This document shows positions 60,640 to 64,000 of a stretch of 64,000 nucleotides of DNA, one piece after another. Position 1 is the stretch's first letter, and each line of letters begins with the position of its first letter. The position numbers and the translations under genes are program-made. The notes below the pieces were generated by a model. It did not search any database, was not told where the DNA came from, and worked only from the letters and a program-made list of their open reading frames with translations. Source of the DNA: Perognathus longimembris pacificus (taxonomy: Eukaryota; Chordata; Mammalia; Rodentia; Heteromyidae); the NCBI RefSeq assembly GCF_023159225.1, contig NC_063169.1:56631934-56695933 (forward strand), in the 5' to 3' direction.

Positions 60640-60830
60640 TGCTGTCAGCAGAATATCTTCTATTTCCTTCTAACTTAATTGGGAATGCAGTGCAGTGTGT
60701 ACATTATGTTGCTCCAATTAATTCAAATCATTCCTAATTGGGATCTCTTAAATAACTCCCTCCTGGGTCTAGAGAGGAAATTGAATCAAGCATTAAATCA
60801 GGAAGTCAGCCCTATCTTTAAATATATTGT
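60640..60830. promoter_or_regulatory. Candidate conserved non-coding element
   Basis: Repeat-free block with TAATTGGGA twice in opposite settings (about 60675 and 60735), CCAATTAATT and GAATGCAG (TEAD-like). It resembles homeodomain-rich enhancers. Not testable here. Confidence 0.25.
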
Positions 60831-63077
60831 TATTCATAATCAAATATACTCATATTGATGCCACTAAAGATTAGGGAAAAATCCTTTTCTTGTACTTTGT
60901 AGTTAAGTAAATACAAGTTAGGTAAAATTATGGCTAACTAATAATGGTGAAAACCAATGAAATATTAAATGCATATTGATTGATGTGTGCAAATGGAATT
61001 ACTTACTGGATGTACTTAGGATCCAGAATTAGTGAATGAAATACAATCCCAGAGACAACACCAGATGATTTAACTATATAAATAAAAATAAAACTAATTG
61101 TTTTTAATGGCAGCATAGAGAGTCACAAGGAAGAGACAACATTTGCAGAAAAGTATATAATGGGAAGGTAGTTTAATGATCAAAGAGTAAAAATAACAAG
61201 AAGAAAAAGAGAACAGCTATTTCCTAGGGAGAATCTCAATAGGTGAAGAAACAATGGAGGTTATATAGTTCATGATTAAGAGCATTACTAATCTATTTCT
61301 CAGAGCACACCTGGGAAAATCAAATTATCTTTCAGGGATCCTAATTTAAAATGTATTGAAGAGGTTAAAGATGGGTAAATGGCCTGTATGTATTTACCAC
61401 AAAATTCAAAACTAGGATGGGGTGACCAATATCAAATGGAGGAAGAATTACACTTACATTATTTTTCTCTAGAGTTCAGTTAGGAAACAATGCACAGGAA
61501 TTAAATGTAGGCAAATTTAGTTTAACGCTAAGATAATAGTTTTACCATTAGTAAAACCATCCCAATCAGAACTGTGTGGAAGCTTAATGATGCAAGATGC
61601 TATAAACGTGACAGATTAAACCAAGTAATCATTTGGATCCCTACTGCTCTCTCCCCACATTGCCACATGTACTGAGAATTCGTTTTCTTAGAAGAGATGT
61701 TTTGAGGAATTTTAACCAGAGATAAGAAGGTCATTATGTTCAAATAGCTTCTCATCTTTGAGTTCAATTTCCTTAGTAAAATATAAAGGTGTTATTTACT
61801 GATGCCTTTCCTGTTTGTATGAGATATTGGTAAGATATTCCCCATAAGTCTCAAGCTCACTTTCAGCACTTGGGACTTGGTCCACATATTTGAAGGTATG
61901 CAAAGACTTTTCAGCTTTCACCAGATCTGTGGTATTTCTAACTGTGCCCATTGGTAGTTCCTATGTCTCCAAATTTCTTGGAGTTAAAGACTAGGTAGGT
62001 GTGATAGAGTGCTCATCAATAGAAAGATGGCAAAACTGGCATGCACTAGGTTTGTCCCCAAAATTCTACCCATATGATCTTTTCTGCTCTCTCTTCAGTC
62101 TGGGTACATATGCTGAAATCAGGAAGCCAAGTGTGAAAGATGTTTGAGCTCTAAGTAAAAAGAAGCATTTCCCACATGGTAACTCATACTTGTAGATTTA
62201 TGTTCCTGAAACATCCAAATGTTCCTATTTATTGAATCAGTAATGTCTTGGGTTTGCTACAGATGGTATTTACCTAACTAAATGGAAATCAGTAAAAATG
62301 TAGTATTTCCAAGTCAAATCTAAATGACAACATTGACCTAATCACTTGAATGTAGATTATAAGGAAATTTGTATTGAGTCCTAGTAAAATGGAAGCCACA
62401 TCATGTGGTGACATATTACTTGGTAAATACATGGCTTTGATGACTTTTCAATTGGACCACATACAGGCTGAGCCTGTAGGTATGAATTTTAAATGAAGGG
62501 TAAGGAGAGATGTGGATATCACCTCATCTTCTGGAATCTCTGCTATACAGATGACATAAAAGTAATGGCTGCTGGAGTAAAAATCACTGTCAAGTCATTT
62601 TCAGTGAGTTTTTTATTATCTTGCTTTTAACAAAACTAAATTATTATAAGTGTAAGGGTTTTTTAAATTATTGCAACTAGCTATTGGATCACATAATTCT
62701 TATGAAGTTTGCTAGTCAATCCTTATGATCTACTGTGAACCAGCTCTGTTACAGAATCAACTGTGTAGCTTTTTAGAATAAGAAATGGATCTCATCTGTT
62801 TTAAACCAGTTCTTTAGGATTTCATTTGTGATCATAAGTAACACTAAGTGAACTAATGTACAGGCCTTCATTCTTTATTCAGAAGAGGAAGAACTCCTTC
62901 ACCTGTGGGAGTAAAGAATATGGTGTTCACCCAAGTGACAGGGATTACCCACTTTGCAACTCCCATTTCTGAAATGTAAGGATCATGTCTGATAAGTTGA
63001 GTTTTTGTTGGGCCCCAGTAGGCACTCCTTACTGGATGTCTTGTACATATGTACTGAAGGTAGAAATTTGATGATCA
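60831..63077. other. Unique DNA, no gene recognised
   Basis: More than 2 kb without a recognised repeat or gene. Confidence 0.45.
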
Positions 63078-63089
63078 AAATCTGAGTTG

Positions 63090-63334
63090 GGGGGCTGGGA
63101 ATGTGGCTAAGGGTTAGAGTGCTTGCCAAGCATGCCCGAAGCCCTGGGTTCAATTCCTTAGCACCACATAAACAGAAAAGGCCAGAAGTGGCACTGTGGC
63201 TCAAGAGGTAGAGTGCTAGCCTTGAGCAAAAAGAAGCCGGGACAATGCTCAGGCCCTTAGTCCAAGCCCCAGGACCGGCAATAAATAAATAAATAAACAA
63301 ATAAATAAACAAACAAACAAATAAATAAATAAAT
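63090..63334 (+). repeat. IDL-Geo dimeric SINE
   Basis: A full sense copy with a long tail of AAAT and AAAC units. A 12 bp perfect TSD, AAATCTGAGTTG, lies at 63078-63089 and 63335-63346. Confidence 0.93.
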
Positions 63335-63346
63335 AAATCTGAGTTG

Positions 63347-64000
63347 AATAATGACATCAGCTTTTAGTAGTACAGTGTAAGAAAGGTGCTTTAATAACCA
63401 CAGAACTATAAATTCTGTGAAAGTTTTACACATACATGAGACAAGGGAGCTAGAGCAACCCTTCCCCCAAAAGTGAAGAATGCCATCATATATTTCAGAT
63501 ACATTCCCATTAGTTATTCATGTCTAATGAATAACTATACTTTACACTTTACTGTGTCTTTCAATACAACCATTTGAAATTTGGGTGGTATTAACTTTTC
63601 AGTCTAGACTCACAGAATTTTCAAAGTTCAAGATTCCATTTTTCTCAGATATTGGTGCTGTAAATTCTGAACTCACATATTTTGGATTTCACAATGCTTC
63701 AGAATATGAAAAACCAAGGCACATATTCAATGTAATTTTCCTCATATAGTTTGTTTTCTCTTACCTCTCTCTTCCTTCTGATTGAAAATTCTCACCTAAC
63801 TCATCTTTACTCTCAAAATGGAGGGAGTACATTCTTAAGCCCTTTTTCCCTTCATGTAACTTTACATTCTAGACAGATCGGGATACCTAAGAGGAACAAT
63901 TTCTTCTAAAGGAAAAATTTATTTTACTTCATAGGTTCAGTAGTTTCAGTCCAAGGTTGTCTGGATCCACTGTTTATGATCTGAGGTGAGACAAAATACT
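63347..64000. other. Unique DNA, nothing recognised
   Basis: No gene or named repeat up to the window end. Confidence 0.45.

Overview
This is mammalian nuclear DNA from a rodent, most likely of the superfamily Geomyoidea (pocket mice, kangaroo rats, pocket gophers). The base composition is AT-rich and CpG-poor. There are microsatellites and many retroposons. The lineage-telling element is a dimeric SINE with an ID-like tRNA left half and a right half matching the Geo monomer of IDL-Geo, which is described as restricted to Geomyoidea. At least nine copies occur here. Many carry clean target-site duplications (TSDs), so the family has been active recently.

I find no intact host protein-coding gene. 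The only recognisable host coding sequence is a decayed processed pseudogene of ribosomal protein L7 (1965-2748, minus strand). A second possible retrocopy (29491-29700, minus) shows only a poly(A) tract and a polyadenylation signal. The open reading frames in the window are nearly all chance frames in SINEs, L1 3' UTRs or simple repeats. The window is best read as a gene desert or the inside of a long intron.

Layout. 1-5.2 kb: RPL7 pseudogene, a tandem SINE pair inside one TSD, a MIR and an LTR relic. 5.2-21 kb: mostly unique AT-rich DNA with scattered SINEs, short L1 3' ends, MaLR-like LTR relics, a MER20-like DNA transposon relic and GT/CT repeats. 21187-28680: a near full-length sense L1 (about 2 kb 5' UTR, broken ORF1, broken ORF2, 3' UTR with G-rich tract) inserted into an older antisense L1. 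29-31.5 kb: a repeat-free block whose core (30530-30900) is CpG-enriched and looks like a conserved non-coding element. 31.5-42 kb: L1 and SINE clusters, a 0.4 kb purine tract, and a SINE split by an L1. 42-57 kb: old L1 fragments and several young truncated L1s. 57-63 kb: almost repeat-free, with two more candidate regulatory blocks. 63.1 kb: a last IDL-Geo copy.

The main biology is retrotransposition. The L1s are the likely machinery source and the SINEs and pseudogene their passengers. Four separate young L1 insertions show 5' inversions of the twin-priming type, two with perfect TSDs of 14 and 17 bp and one with a 16 bp TSD carrying one mismatch. I found no undescribed gene system. The best leads are the recurrent L1 inversions, a SINE pair that seems to have moved as one unit, a composite B1-Geo SINE sharing the Geo half, and the candidate conserved elements.
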